Origin: Anaerovibrio lipolyticus LB2005
Lineage (GTDB): Bacteria; Bacillota; Negativicutes; Selenomonadales; Selenomonadaceae
Assembly: GCF_000621545.1 (NCBI RefSeq)
Contig: NZ_JHYA01000013.1
Span: forward strand, 1-63,736
Direction of reading: 5' to 3'
DNA length: 63,736 nucleotides
This document shows, in pieces, positions 16,178 through 24,688 of the stretch (positions are counted from its first letter, which is position 1; each line of letters begins with the position of its first letter). Under the pieces are notes generated by a model that searched no databases, was not told the origin of the DNA, and saw only the letters and a list, made by a program, of their open reading frames with translations. A program made the translations under genes and the position numbers.

Positions 16178-17890
16178 ATGACGAAAAAGGATATTGCAAA
16201 AAGCATCTGGAGTATGATGCGCTCTTATTGGAAATCTGAAGAACGATGGTGGGCACGGGGCATGCTGGCTGTCATCATCATCCTGAATCTGGCCCAGGTT
16301 TATCTCCTGGTAATGCTGAATCAATGGAATAATGATTTTTATAATGCCCTGCAGAATTATGATCTGGATAACTTCTGGCCCCTGGTGGGGCACTTTACCC
16401 TTATAGCATTCATATACATAATCGCTGCGGTTTATGCCATCTATCTACAGCAAATGCTGCAAATAAAATGGCGTACATGGATGACAAACAATTATTTAAA
16501 TAGCTGGATGACCAAACAGGTCTATTATAAGCTCCAGGTTTTAAAGTCCGATATGGATAACCCGGACCAGCGTATTTCCGAGGATATCAATTCCTTTATT
16601 ACCCTGACCCTGAGCCTTTCACTAGGTTTTCTGAAGCAGCTCACCATATTAGCAGCCTTTATCTTTGTATTGTGGAGCCTTTCCGGTTCCCTGGACCTGA
16701 CCCTTGGCGAAACAGCCATTTCCATTCCTGGTTACATGGTATGGCTATCACTACTGTACTCCATTGCGGGTACCTGGCTGGCCCATATAGTTGGCCGCAA
16801 GCTGATAAAGCTGAACTATGACCAGCAACGCTACGAGGCTGATTTCCGTTTCAATATGATACGTGTCCGGGAAAACAGTGAAAGCATCGCCTTTTATCGC
16901 GGTGAATCCCCAGAGCTCAATGGCTTTGGAGACCGCTTTAAAATGGTGGTTAAAAACTTCTGGGGCCTTATGAAACGCACCAAGCTACTGAACTTCTACA
17001 TTAACGGTTATGCCCAGCTGGCCATTATTTATCCCCTTATTATGGCAGCCCCAAAATATTTTTCTGGGGAAATGCAGCTAGGCGGCCTTATGCAGACCAT
17101 CAGTGCCTTTGGGCGGGTACAGGATGCCCTAAGCTATTTTGTTACAGCCTACGATTCCATTGCCCAATACGCAGCAGTTATCCGCCGTCTTGGTGACTTT
17201 ACCGCCCACATGGAGGAAGTGGACGAGCTGGAATCCAAATTCACCACAGTTAACGAAGCTGATAACAAGGTAACCCTTTCCAATATTGATATACTTCTTC
17301 CAGAAGGCAAAAAAATCATCGAAAGCCTTAATCTGGAATTTACCCCTGGCGAATACGCCCTTATAAGTGGGCCTTCCGGTTCCGGCAAGAGTACCCTTTT
17401 AAGAGCCCTGGCTAATCTCTGGCCTTACGGCAGCGGAACCATCACAAGACCTGATGACTGGCGTCTGATGTTCCTGCCACAGCGTCCTTATCTGCCACTG
17501 GGTACCCTGCGTCAGGCCATTTATTACCCACAAAATGTTCCAGAAAATGACTCCACAGACCTGGGAGCATATCTTAAGGATTTTGGATTGGCAGATTTAA
17601 CAAGCCGTTTGGACGACGTGGACGACTGGAGCCGTATTCTGTCATTGGGTGAGCAGCAGCGCATCGCCTTTATCCGCATATTGCTCTTTAAGCCACAAAT
17701 GGTATTCCTGGATGAATCAACCTCCGCCATGGACGAGGATATGGAGGCTCATTCCTACGATACCCTAAAAGCCCAATTACCAGAGATGTCTGTGGTCAGT
17801 GTAGGCCACCGTTCCACACTGCTATCCCGTCATAATACCATTCTCCGTCTCATTGGAGGCGGTGCCTGGATGATTGAAAGGACCGTTTAA
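16178..17890 (+). CDS. SbmA/BacA-like ABC transporter, fused membrane and ATPase domains
   Basis: 570 aa. ATG at 16178 follows AAGGAG with 7-nt spacing, excluding 16 upstream in-frame codons. The N-terminal ~340 residues are an ABC_membrane_2 domain with six helices and the family signature QWNNDFYNALQNYD near residue 47 and DNPDQRISEDI. The C-terminal ATPase domain has Walker A GPSGSGKST, signature LSLGEQQR and Walker B MVFLDEST. It works as a homodimer. Relatives (SbmA, BacA, YddA, peroxisomal ABCD) move peptides or acyl-CoA-like substrates; the substrate here is unknown. It is followed after 1 nt by a small membrane-protein gene. Confidence 0.9.
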   Translation: MTKKDIAKSIWSMMRSYWKSEERWWARGMLAVIIILNLAQVYLLVMLNQWNNDFYNALQNYDLDNFWPLVGHFTLIAFIYIIAAVYAIYLQQMLQIKWRTWMTNNYLNSWMTKQVYYKLQVLKSDMDNPDQRISEDINSFITLTLSLSLGFLKQLTILAAFIFVLWSLSGSLDLTLGETAISIPGYMVWLSLLYSIAGTWLAHIVGRKLIKLNYDQQRYEADFRFNMIRVRENSESIAFYRGESPELNGFGDRFKMVVKNFWGLMKRTKLLNFYINGYAQLAIIYPLIMAAPKYFSGEMQLGGLMQTISAFGRVQDALSYFVTAYDSIAQYAAVIRRLGDFTAHMEEVDELESKFTTVNEADNKVTLSNIDILLPEGKKIIESLNLEFTPGEYALISGPSGSGKSTLLRALANLWPYGSGTITRPDDWRLMFLPQRPYLPLGTLRQAIYYPQNVPENDSTDLGAYLKDFGLADLTSRLDDVDDWSRILSLGEQQRIAFIRILLFKPQMVFLDESTSAMDEDMEAHSYDTLKAQLPEMSVVSVGHRSTLLSRHNTILRLIGGGAWMIERTV

Positions 17891-17891
17891 T

Positions 17892-18179
17892 ATGCCCGGA
17901 ATGCGTTCAAAAATACCTATAGAGGAAAATAACAATAAAGTTGAGCCCGCCTTCAGCAATGGCGAAAAAGCCGGCATGGCCCTGTCTTTGGTCTTATTTC
18001 TTTTTGGCCTTTCCGATGGTGATTTGCCCCTATGTTTTTTTACGGCCTCCTTCCTCATATATGAATTTCATGTAGTCTTAAAGCTGGCCAGAGGAAATCA
18101 GGATTGGTTTATGTCCAATCTGCTGAAGGGCATGAGCATCGCCATGTTCATCGGCTCCATTATGATGGTTCTCCTTTAA
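17892..18179 (+). CDS. Small membrane protein, 95 aa, unknown function
   Basis: ATG at 17892 lies 1 nt after the ABC transporter stop, with AAAGGA upstream inside that gene. After a ~27-residue polar start there are three hydrophobic stretches (AGMALSLVLFLFGL, LCFFTASFLIYEFHVVL, MSIAMFIGSIMMVLL) separated by short charged loops. No family is recognised. Tight coupling suggests an accessory of the SbmA-like transporter. A bidirectional terminator follows. Confidence 0.7.
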   Translation: MPGMRSKIPIEENNNKVEPAFSNGEKAGMALSLVLFLFGLSDGDLPLCFFTASFLIYEFHVVLKLARGNQDWFMSNLLKGMSIAMFIGSIMMVLL

Positions 18180-18182
18180 CGC

Positions 18183-18220
18183 AAAAGCTGCCTCACAATT
18201 ATTTCGTGAGACAGCTTTTT
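18183..18220. terminator. Bidirectional terminator between convergent genes
   Basis: AAAAGCTG-c-CTCAC (18183-18196) pairs with GTGAG-a-CAGCTTTT (18206-18219), with a T-run on the plus side and an A-run at the other end. It separates the plus-strand membrane gene from the minus-strand SGNH gene. Confidence 0.8.
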
Positions 18221-19534
18221 TTATTTTGCTGTTAAATTGTAATTTGGAAAGGTGGTCAGCAGATAGTTGCTGATGATCTCCCCTATTATTTTTTTGCCCA
18301 GATGGTCCGGATGAAGGCCATCAGTAGTGAGCTCTGCTTTCAGCTGTCCGTTGGAATCAGTAAGGGCCGGAGTCACATCCACATGATATGGCTGATTCTT
18401 TATCCACTGATTCAGAAGCTGCTGCTGCTCCTTCCAGTTCCAGGCCGCCGGTTCAATGGTAGGTACCTTTGACATTAAACCAGGATTTATAGGAGTCGCG
18501 GTTACAAAAACGGGAATCACATTGTGGAACTGGCATTCTGCCAATATCTGCTCCATGGCGGCAATGGTATCCCAGCCGTCCTCGCCGGCCCGGAAGTTAT
18601 TTACACCGCCCATTATTATCAACATCCCCGGAGTAAAAGCCATCACATCCTGGTCAAAGCGCTGGGCCATATCCTGAACACTGTCACCACTTCGTCCTAA
18701 ATTCTTAACAGGAACCTGGCAATAATATTCCCAGCTGTACATAGCATAACCAGGAGGAACATTACATACGCCACCACCATGGGTAATACTATCTCCCAGG
18801 GCTGCTACCCTCACATGGCTCTCCACATCAAAATATTTTGGTTCAGACCATTCAGTATTTGGCTCTCCCGCCTTGTTCTGTGAACGGACCTGCCACATAT
18901 AATGACCTGGCCAGGTGTAGCCACCTTCTTCGTAGTAAACATTATTCTTGGTGGTCATTACCCGAACCACTTCATACCGTCCAGGAGAAAATTTATTTTC
19001 ACGGCTGACCCTGATTTCATAGCCACCGCTGCCATCAACAGGAATCCAGGAAAACACCGGATACAGAGGCATATATGCCATTTTCTCAAACTCCGCAGTA
19101 GCCAACGGAGCTTTTGGATTTACCTCCTCACCAACAAGGGGCTTAGGTTCGCTGTAAGCTCCCATGACATTGCCGTCATAATCCAAAGGACACACCCGCC
19201 AATAATAATCCTTGGCTTTAAACATATTGGCAGTATCTAGCTCATAACCATTATTTGGTATGAGATTAAAATGCTTTACCTCCGCATCCTTGCTGGTAGA
19301 GTCCCCATCTGTTATAACCAGGCGATAGCTTACTGCCCCCGGAATGGTTTCCCAGCTAATTCTGACCTTATTCAGTGGCTCAGTCTTAAGTGTTTTTTCA
19401 GTATCAATCTCGTTAGTTATATTTCCAATGGCGTTGCCAATAGCCTCAGTATTAATATCCTCTGCCACGACCACCCCGGAAAAGGACATTAGGCCGACTA
19501 TAACCGCCACCACAATTTTATTGGAAAACTTCAT
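18221..19534 (-). CDS. Secreted SGNH/GDSL-family hydrolase with N-terminal Fn3-like repeats
   Basis: 437 aa. ATG at 19534 follows GGGAG with 7-nt spacing and opens a clear signal peptide (MKFSNKIVVAVIVGLMSFSG, cleavage near VVA-ED); 33 upstream in-frame codons are not used. Two fibronectin-III-like modules (~55-135 and ~145-238) have the WETIPGAVSYRLVI / YWRVCPLD pattern. The SGNH domain (~240-437) has Ser249 in ALGDSIT, the GGVNN block at 309-313 and Asp405/His408 in DGLHPDH. It probably hydrolyses esters on extracellular or envelope polysaccharide, with the Fn3-like part for binding. The substrate is unknown. Confidence 0.85.
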   Translation of the reverse strand: MKFSNKIVVAVIVGLMSFSGVVVAEDINTEAIGNAIGNITNEIDTEKTLKTEPLNKVRISWETIPGAVSYRLVITDGDSTSKDAEVKHFNLIPNNGYELDTANMFKAKDYYWRVCPLDYDGNVMGAYSEPKPLVGEEVNPKAPLATAEFEKMAYMPLYPVFSWIPVDGSGGYEIRVSRENKFSPGRYEVVRVMTTKNNVYYEEGGYTWPGHYMWQVRSQNKAGEPNTEWSEPKYFDVESHVRVAALGDSITHGGGVCNVPPGYAMYSWEYYCQVPVKNLGRSGDSVQDMAQRFDQDVMAFTPGMLIIMGGVNNFRAGEDGWDTIAAMEQILAECQFHNVIPVFVTATPINPGLMSKVPTIEPAAWNWKEQQQLLNQWIKNQPYHVDVTPALTDSNGQLKAELTTDGLHPDHLGKKIIGEIISNYLLTTFPNYNLTAK

Positions 19535-19635
19535 GTTATCTCTCCCAAGCAACATAGATAAACTTGCTTTATCCATAATTTTTTTAGCCAAATCACATAG
19601 GCAAAAAGTAATACCCGTATAATAGCTTATCATTA

Positions 19636-20913
19636 TTAACGACAGGTTGCAACGGCTGCGGCAATGGCGGCACCGATGCTGGAGCCATCCTTTACAAGAA
19701 CCGGTTCCAAGCCTCCCGCTTCAGCTCCCATTATTTCGTAAAGGGCCCGTCTCACATTCTCCTGAACATAGGGCATGTGCTGAAACAAGGAACCATCCAC
19801 AGCTATATGCTGGGGCTCCACCCTGCCGCTGCCAGCGATATGCCATAAAGTGCCGGCCCAGCTGGCAGCCACAATTCGGGCAGAACGGATGGTAATGACC
19901 TTGGTCAGATTACGCAGCTTTTCAATAATTTCTTCATCCTCAGCCACATTACCCAGGGTATCAACCAATATTTTAACAGCCTCGGATGAGTTCTCCATTA
20001 TGGCGGACATATCCACAGTGGAAAAGCTAGGCTTTTTGGATAAATCCAACAGTTCTTTTGTAAGCCTGCTGAACAGCTCCCCAATATATTTTCCCGATAC
20101 CATTTTCTCCAAGCGCTGCCGCCCCGGCTGCTCTGACGCCCTATCCAGCTCCAGATCCCATTTGCTCGGAATCATCTTGGAAAAGGCCCCGGATTCCATA
20201 TTAATAATACAGGCCGGCCTTCCTACATCTGGCATAACCTCCATATAGCAAGTATTATAGCCAGTAGCATAAATGCAGCCTATGCGGGTATCAGGATAGT
20301 TGTAGGCTGATGCCAAAAGCACAGCCACGGTGTCATTGAGAATAGCCACAGGCTTTATATTGCCAAATCCTTTACGAATAAGGGCCTTTTCCAGCAAAGC
20401 ATTGATATCTTCGCCTTCAACCCCTGGTACGGCAAATTCCTTGGCCCATTTTATGAGCCTTGCATGATTAATATCCTTTTGCTCCGTGCCAAAGGAAAAG
20501 GTATGCCCCAAAAAGTATGGCTTTTCCTTATCCCCTTCGACAGCTTCTCCCACTGCTTCTGCCAAAAAATCAAAGAGGTCATCAGGGGATGCAGAGCTGT
20601 TGATTAAATTATAATCAGCAGTTACCAGAGGCTTTTCCACCCATCGCAGAACTTCAAAGGTGCTATTTCCCATAAGACGTACCACAGAAGCCCGCACATT
20701 GGTGCCCCCAAAATCCACAGCCAGATATTCTCCCTTTTCATTGCCAGCAGGCAAGCCAATAAAGGAAGGCAGCATAGGCAGAGAAGAATATTCGCTTTTC
20801 TTAAGCCCCTGCTCCAAATCCCAGCGAAAGGCCCCGGCCACATCAGTAATAAACTCCTTACTGATATCCAGCTCCTCCATTATTTCCTTGTATAAAACCT
20901 CATTAAACGCCAC
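19636..20913 (-). CDS. Eukaryotic-type hexokinase family protein
   Basis: 425 aa. The fold and motifs are those of the Hexokinase_1/Hexokinase_2 family, not bacterial ROK or Glk: LAVDFGGTNVRA (phosphate loop, Asp67), TFSFGTEQ (sugar loop, ~138), LIKWAKEFAVPGVEGEDI, AILNDTVAVL (catalytic Asp194), then INMESGAF and PGRQRLEKMVSGKYIGELF. It should phosphorylate glucose or related hexoses with ATP in the cytosol. The start is GTG at 20913, 8 nt after GGGGG. Eukaryotic-type hexokinases are patchy in bacteria. Nearby glycogen and glycolysis operons make a role in glucose entry plausible. Confidence 0.85.
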   Translation of the reverse strand: MAFNEVLYKEIMEELDISKEFITDVAGAFRWDLEQGLKKSEYSSLPMLPSFIGLPAGNEKGEYLAVDFGGTNVRASVVRLMGNSTFEVLRWVEKPLVTADYNLINSSASPDDLFDFLAEAVGEAVEGDKEKPYFLGHTFSFGTEQKDINHARLIKWAKEFAVPGVEGEDINALLEKALIRKGFGNIKPVAILNDTVAVLLASAYNYPDTRIGCIYATGYNTCYMEVMPDVGRPACIINMESGAFSKMIPSKWDLELDRASEQPGRQRLEKMVSGKYIGELFSRLTKELLDLSKKPSFSTVDMSAIMENSSEAVKILVDTLGNVAEDEEIIEKLRNLTKVITIRSARIVAASWAGTLWHIAGSGRVEPQHIAVDGSLFQHMPYVQENVRRALYEIMGAEAGGLEPVLVKDGSSIGAAIAAAVATCR

Positions 20914-20943
20914 CCTGCATGCCCCCTAAAAACTTTTTAAACA

Positions 20944-20990
20944 CCTCATCCGTCTGCTTCGCAGACACCTTCCCCTCCAGGGGAAGGCTT
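20944..20990. repeat. Intergenic double-hairpin repeat (copy 1)
   Basis: Two hairpins in a row: GTCTGC-TTC-GCAGAC and CCTTCCCCT-cc-AGGGGAAGG. The unit starts CCTCATCCGTC and ends GGCTT. A second copy lies at 36728-36773 with the same frame and compensatory changes in the first stem (GTCAAC/GTTGAC). The repeat touches the stop codon of the glyoxalase-fold gene. Confidence 0.8.
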
Positions 20991-21354
20991 AAGGATTTGG
21001 CATTATTTCAGTTACATAGCCGTCCGGGTCCTGGATAAAATGAATACCCGCCGGCTCCACCACTCTCAATACGCAGCCCATCTCCTGATGCATAGCCAGG
21101 GCACCCTTGTAATCATCCACCCAAAAGGCCAGATGAACAGGATTTTCACCTAAATTATAATTCCCCTCATGGTCCTTTTTCAGAGTAATTTCCAATTCAT
21201 AACCGGAGTCCTCCTCATCCACCATGTAGGTGAGATTAATATGTGGCAAATCCTTCACGCTTTTCACCTTAAGTCCCACAGCCTTTTTATAAAATTCCAC
21301 GGAACGCTCCACGTCCTTAACTGCAATACTGCTATGTGCCATAGTAAATTTCAT
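20989..21354 (-). CDS. Glyoxalase/VOC superfamily protein (lactoylglutathione lyase-like)
   Basis: 121 aa with two beta-alpha-beta-beta-beta modules. It starts MKFTMAHSSIAVKDVERSVEFYKKAVGL, the usual glyoxalase I opening, with metal-ligand candidates His7, Glu54 (YELEITL), His74 (VHLAFWV) and Glu near the end (GYVTEIMP). Glyoxalase I isomerises the methylglyoxal hemithioacetal; the thiol cofactor in this organism is unknown. ATG at 21354 follows AAGGAG. Confidence 0.8.
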   Translation of the reverse strand: MKFTMAHSSIAVKDVERSVEFYKKAVGLKVKSVKDLPHINLTYMVDEEDSGYELEITLKKDHEGNYNLGENPVHLAFWVDDYKGALAMHQEMGCVLRVVEPAGIHFIQDPDGYVTEIMPNP

Positions 21355-21412
21355 TACCCAAAACTCCTTATTTTAAAGATAAAAATCTATATTTAAGTTA
21401 AAATTTCTTGTT

Positions 21413-23323
21413 TTATGACTCCTGAGCCTTTTCCTCAAGATAAGCCCAGCGATCCATGAGCTTGTCCAGCTCCGCGGTAAGCCGCTCCTGCTCCCCAGTA
21501 AGCTCCCGCAGCATATCATAATCCGAGCCGTTCATGGCCATCTGCATTTCCACTACATTAAGCTCACTTTCCTTGCTGGCAATAACAGCCTCTATTTCTG
21601 CATATTCCCTGGCCTCATTAGTGCTAAGGCCCCTGCTTTTGCTTTTTGGCTTTACCCTTTCGGTTGCCGGCCCAGCTGAGGCCCTGGCCTTTTCCGTCTG
21701 ACGCTGAAGCTGTATTTTTTCCGCCTGCTCTGCATCAGCCTTTGCCTTGTAATCGGAATAGCCGCCCATGAAAATCTGAACATGGGCATCATCATCAAAT
21801 ACAAAGACCTTTTGGGCCATGCGGTCAGTAAAGAAACGGTCATGGGAAACAAAAATGATAGCGCCGTTAAAGTCCTCTATAAAATTCTCCAGTACCGCCA
21901 TAGTGTCCAAATCCAAATCATTGGTAGGCTCATCCAAAAGCAGTACATTGGGCTCCTCCATTAAAATGCGCAAAAGGTACAGACGGCGCTTTTCGCCTCC
22001 TGACAGGCGGGAGATTTCCGTCCATTGAAGGTCTGGAGGAAAGAGGAATTTTTCCATCAGCTGGCCTGCTGACAGCTTGGTGCCGTCGGCCATGGTAATA
22101 TAATGGGCAGCCTCCTGGATGTATTCCTTAGCCCTGAGCCTTCCGTCCATTTCCACATTTGTTTGGGCAAAATACCCCAATTTAACGGTCTGGCCAATGT
22201 CCACTACTCCCTTTGTAGGCTGAAGACGCCCCGCAATTATGTTAAGAAGGGTGGATTTTCCCGTACCATTTCCACCTAAAATACCAATTCTGTCATTTCT
22301 TAGGACGGTATAGGTAAAATCATTGATATAGGTTTTCCCTTCCCACTCATAGGTAACGTTTTCCAGCTCAATTATCTTTCTTCCCAGGCGACTGCCGGCC
22401 AGACCTATTTCCACCTGATTGCGATTAAGGTCCACCTTCTGGTCCCTCACCTGCTCATAACGCTGAATACGGGCCTTCTGCTTTGTACTGCGGGCCTGGG
22501 CTCCACGACGTATCCATGCCAGCTCGTTGCGAAGGAAATTCTGACGTTTGCGCTCACCAGCTTCCTCCTGCTCAATACGGGCTGCCTTTAATTCCAAAAA
22601 TTGGGAATAGTTGCCATCATAGCTATAGGTTCGTCCCTTGTCAAATTCCAGTATTCCGTTGGTAACCCTGTCAAGAAAATAACGGTCATGGGTTACTGTC
22701 AAAAGGGAGCCCTTCCAGCGGGCAAGATATTCCTCCAGCCACCCTATGGTTTCACTGTCCAAATGGTTTGTGGGCTCATCCAAAATCAGCAGATCGCAGG
22801 GCTGAATAAGGGCCGTAGCCAATGCCATGCGCTTTTGCTGGCCTGAGGATAAGCTACCCACCTTGGCCTCAAAATCGTGAATGCCCAAATGATTCAAAAT
22901 GGTTTTGGCTTCACTTTCCATATTCCAGCCATTAACGCTGTCTATTTTGGCAGAGGCATTAACCAGTGCCTGCTGCACCTCGGGGGAGACGTCCCCGGCC
23001 TCAGTCTTGGCAAGAGCTGCCTCATAATCCCTAAGGGCTCTCATTAGGGGGCTATCATCCTTGAATACCTCCATGAGCACAGTATTTTCCATGTCAAATT
23101 CCTTGGACTGCTCCAAAAAACTGATACGAAGGTTTCTCATGGTAACCATATTTCCTGTATCCGCTGTGAGCTTACCCGCCACTGTCTTCAAAAATGTAGA
23201 TTTGCCCGTACCGTTTACGCCTACTATACCGATTTTATCATTTTCATTTACGTTAAGATTTACATGACTGAACAAGACTTTTTCGCCGTAGCTCTTGCCC
23301 AGGTCTTCCACTGTCAAAACCAA
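21413..23323 (-). CDS. ABC-F family ATPase (Uup-like)
   Basis: 636 aa with two ABC domains and no membrane part. Walker A motifs are GVNGTGKST (~36) and GGNGTGKST (~350); signatures are LSSGQQKR and LSGGEKRR; Walker B motifs are LLILDEPTNH and VLLLDEPTND. The linker between domains holds the two-helix P-site tRNA-interaction motif (charged, ~245-300). The C-terminal ~70 residues form a charged coiled coil (EIEAVIASKESELNVVE), as in Uup and some antibiotic-resistance ABC-Fs. It likely acts on the ribosome. The gene ends 1 nt before the next stop, so it is coupled to the CNNM gene. Confidence 0.9.
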   Translation of the reverse strand: MVLTVEDLGKSYGEKVLFSHVNLNVNENDKIGIVGVNGTGKSTFLKTVAGKLTADTGNMVTMRNLRISFLEQSKEFDMENTVLMEVFKDDSPLMRALRDYEAALAKTEAGDVSPEVQQALVNASAKIDSVNGWNMESEAKTILNHLGIHDFEAKVGSLSSGQQKRMALATALIQPCDLLILDEPTNHLDSETIGWLEEYLARWKGSLLTVTHDRYFLDRVTNGILEFDKGRTYSYDGNYSQFLELKAARIEQEEAGERKRQNFLRNELAWIRRGAQARSTKQKARIQRYEQVRDQKVDLNRNQVEIGLAGSRLGRKIIELENVTYEWEGKTYINDFTYTVLRNDRIGILGGNGTGKSTLLNIIAGRLQPTKGVVDIGQTVKLGYFAQTNVEMDGRLRAKEYIQEAAHYITMADGTKLSAGQLMEKFLFPPDLQWTEISRLSGGEKRRLYLLRILMEEPNVLLLDEPTNDLDLDTMAVLENFIEDFNGAIIFVSHDRFFTDRMAQKVFVFDDDAHVQIFMGGYSDYKAKADAEQAEKIQLQRQTEKARASAGPATERVKPKSKSRGLSTNEAREYAEIEAVIASKESELNVVEMQMAMNGSDYDMLRELTGEQERLTAELDKLMDRWAYLEEKAQES

Positions 23324-23324
23324 G

Positions 23325-24671
23325 TTATATTTCCTCCTCGGCGGTGATTTCCGGATGGTCCTCCACCAGCGGCTTCTTCAACTGAAGCAATATTCTGGTA
23401 ATGCGCAAATTATCAATTTCCTCCACAAAGAAATCCACGCAGTCACAGGATGCCTTCATACCAATCATAGGAGGCGACTGAACATTGTTATAGAGCCAGC
23501 CTCCAATGGTGTCAATGTTATCCGCCTCAATTTCCATTTCAAAAATATCACTTACTTCCTCCAATAACAGCATAGCATCAATGGAGTAAATAAGGTCAGA
23601 ACGCTTTTCAATGGAAGGACGTTCCTGGTCAAATTCATCCTGAATTTCACCTACGATTTCCTCAATGACATCCTCGATGGTAACCATGCCTGCAGTGCCA
23701 CCGTATTCATCCACCACAATAGCCAGCTGGGAACGCTGCTTCTGCATCATCTTCAAAAGCATACTGATTTTCATGGTTTCCGGCACCACCAAAGTACGGC
23801 GTACCAGTTTTCTCAGAATAGGACGACGACGTTTATATAAAGACTGCATCAAATCCTTAATATGCAAAAATCCCACAATATCATCCTTGTCCTCACCGCA
23901 CACCGGGTAACGGGTAAGGTGCTCCTCCATGGCCACCTTGATATTCTCCTCAAAGCTGTCCTCCAAGTAAAGGCATACCATATCAGTGCGGGGAATCATA
24001 ATTTCACGTACATTGCGGTCCGCAAAATCAAATACATTGTCCACAAAATCCAGCTCTGTTTTATCTATGTAGCCCTGCTTATGGCTTTCCTCCATAAGAC
24101 GTCTGATTTCATCCTCTGTATGGGCCACTTCATCACCGTTGTTGGATATATCAACCCCAAAAATGCTGGCCACAAACACAGCCACCTTGTTCAGCACCCA
24201 TACAGATGGGTACATAATTTTCTGGAAGAACATGAGGGGAATAGCCACTGCCAGCATTACCCTTTCCACCTGCTGGATTGCCACATTTTTTGGAATCAGC
24301 TCACCAATAATAATGGTAGCTGCCGTTACCAGTGAAAAGGCAATAATAAAGGAAATGGTGGTGGACAATGCTCCACTAAGGCCTATAATTTCAAATACCG
24401 GCTTCAACACATGACTGATGGTAGGCTCTCCCAAAAGTCCAAGGCCCAGGGAAGCCAGAGTGATACCCAGCTGGGTTACGGACAGAGAAACATCCACGTG
24501 CTCTACCAGTGGCTTGGCATAAACCGCCCGACGGTTACCTGCCTCTATCATGGAGTTTAAGCGGGACATTCGCATTTTTACAATGGCAAATTCTGCCGCC
24601 ACAAAAAATCCATTAAGGGCAACCAAAATTACTATGATTATAAGTTTAATTATAACCTCTGTTATATCCAA
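23325..24671 (-). CDS. CNNM/HlyC-type transporter-domain protein with CBS pair (hemolysin family)
   Basis: 448 aa. An N-terminal DUF21/CNNM membrane domain (~1-190; starts VIIKLIIIVILVALNGFFVAAEFAI) is followed by two CBS domains (~205-330; IMIPRTDMVCLYLED, DIVGFLHIKDLM, IVVDEYGGTAGMVTIEDV) and a CorC_HlyC C-terminal domain (~345-430). Relatives act in magnesium or cobalt efflux; the hemolysin label is historical. It lies between topB (17 nt) and the ABC-F gene (1 nt). Confidence 0.9.
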   Translation of the reverse strand: MDITEVIIKLIIIVILVALNGFFVAAEFAIVKMRMSRLNSMIEAGNRRAVYAKPLVEHVDVSLSVTQLGITLASLGLGLLGEPTISHVLKPVFEIIGLSGALSTTISFIIAFSLVTAATIIIGELIPKNVAIQQVERVMLAVAIPLMFFQKIMYPSVWVLNKVAVFVASIFGVDISNNGDEVAHTEDEIRRLMEESHKQGYIDKTELDFVDNVFDFADRNVREIMIPRTDMVCLYLEDSFEENIKVAMEEHLTRYPVCGEDKDDIVGFLHIKDLMQSLYKRRRPILRKLVRRTLVVPETMKISMLLKMMQKQRSQLAIVVDEYGGTAGMVTIEDVIEEIVGEIQDEFDQERPSIEKRSDLIYSIDAMLLLEEVSDIFEMEIEADNIDTIGGWLYNNVQSPPMIGMKASCDCVDFFVEEIDNLRITRILLQLKKPLVEDHPEITAEEEI

Positions 24672-24688
24672 GAAAATTTCCTCCTATG

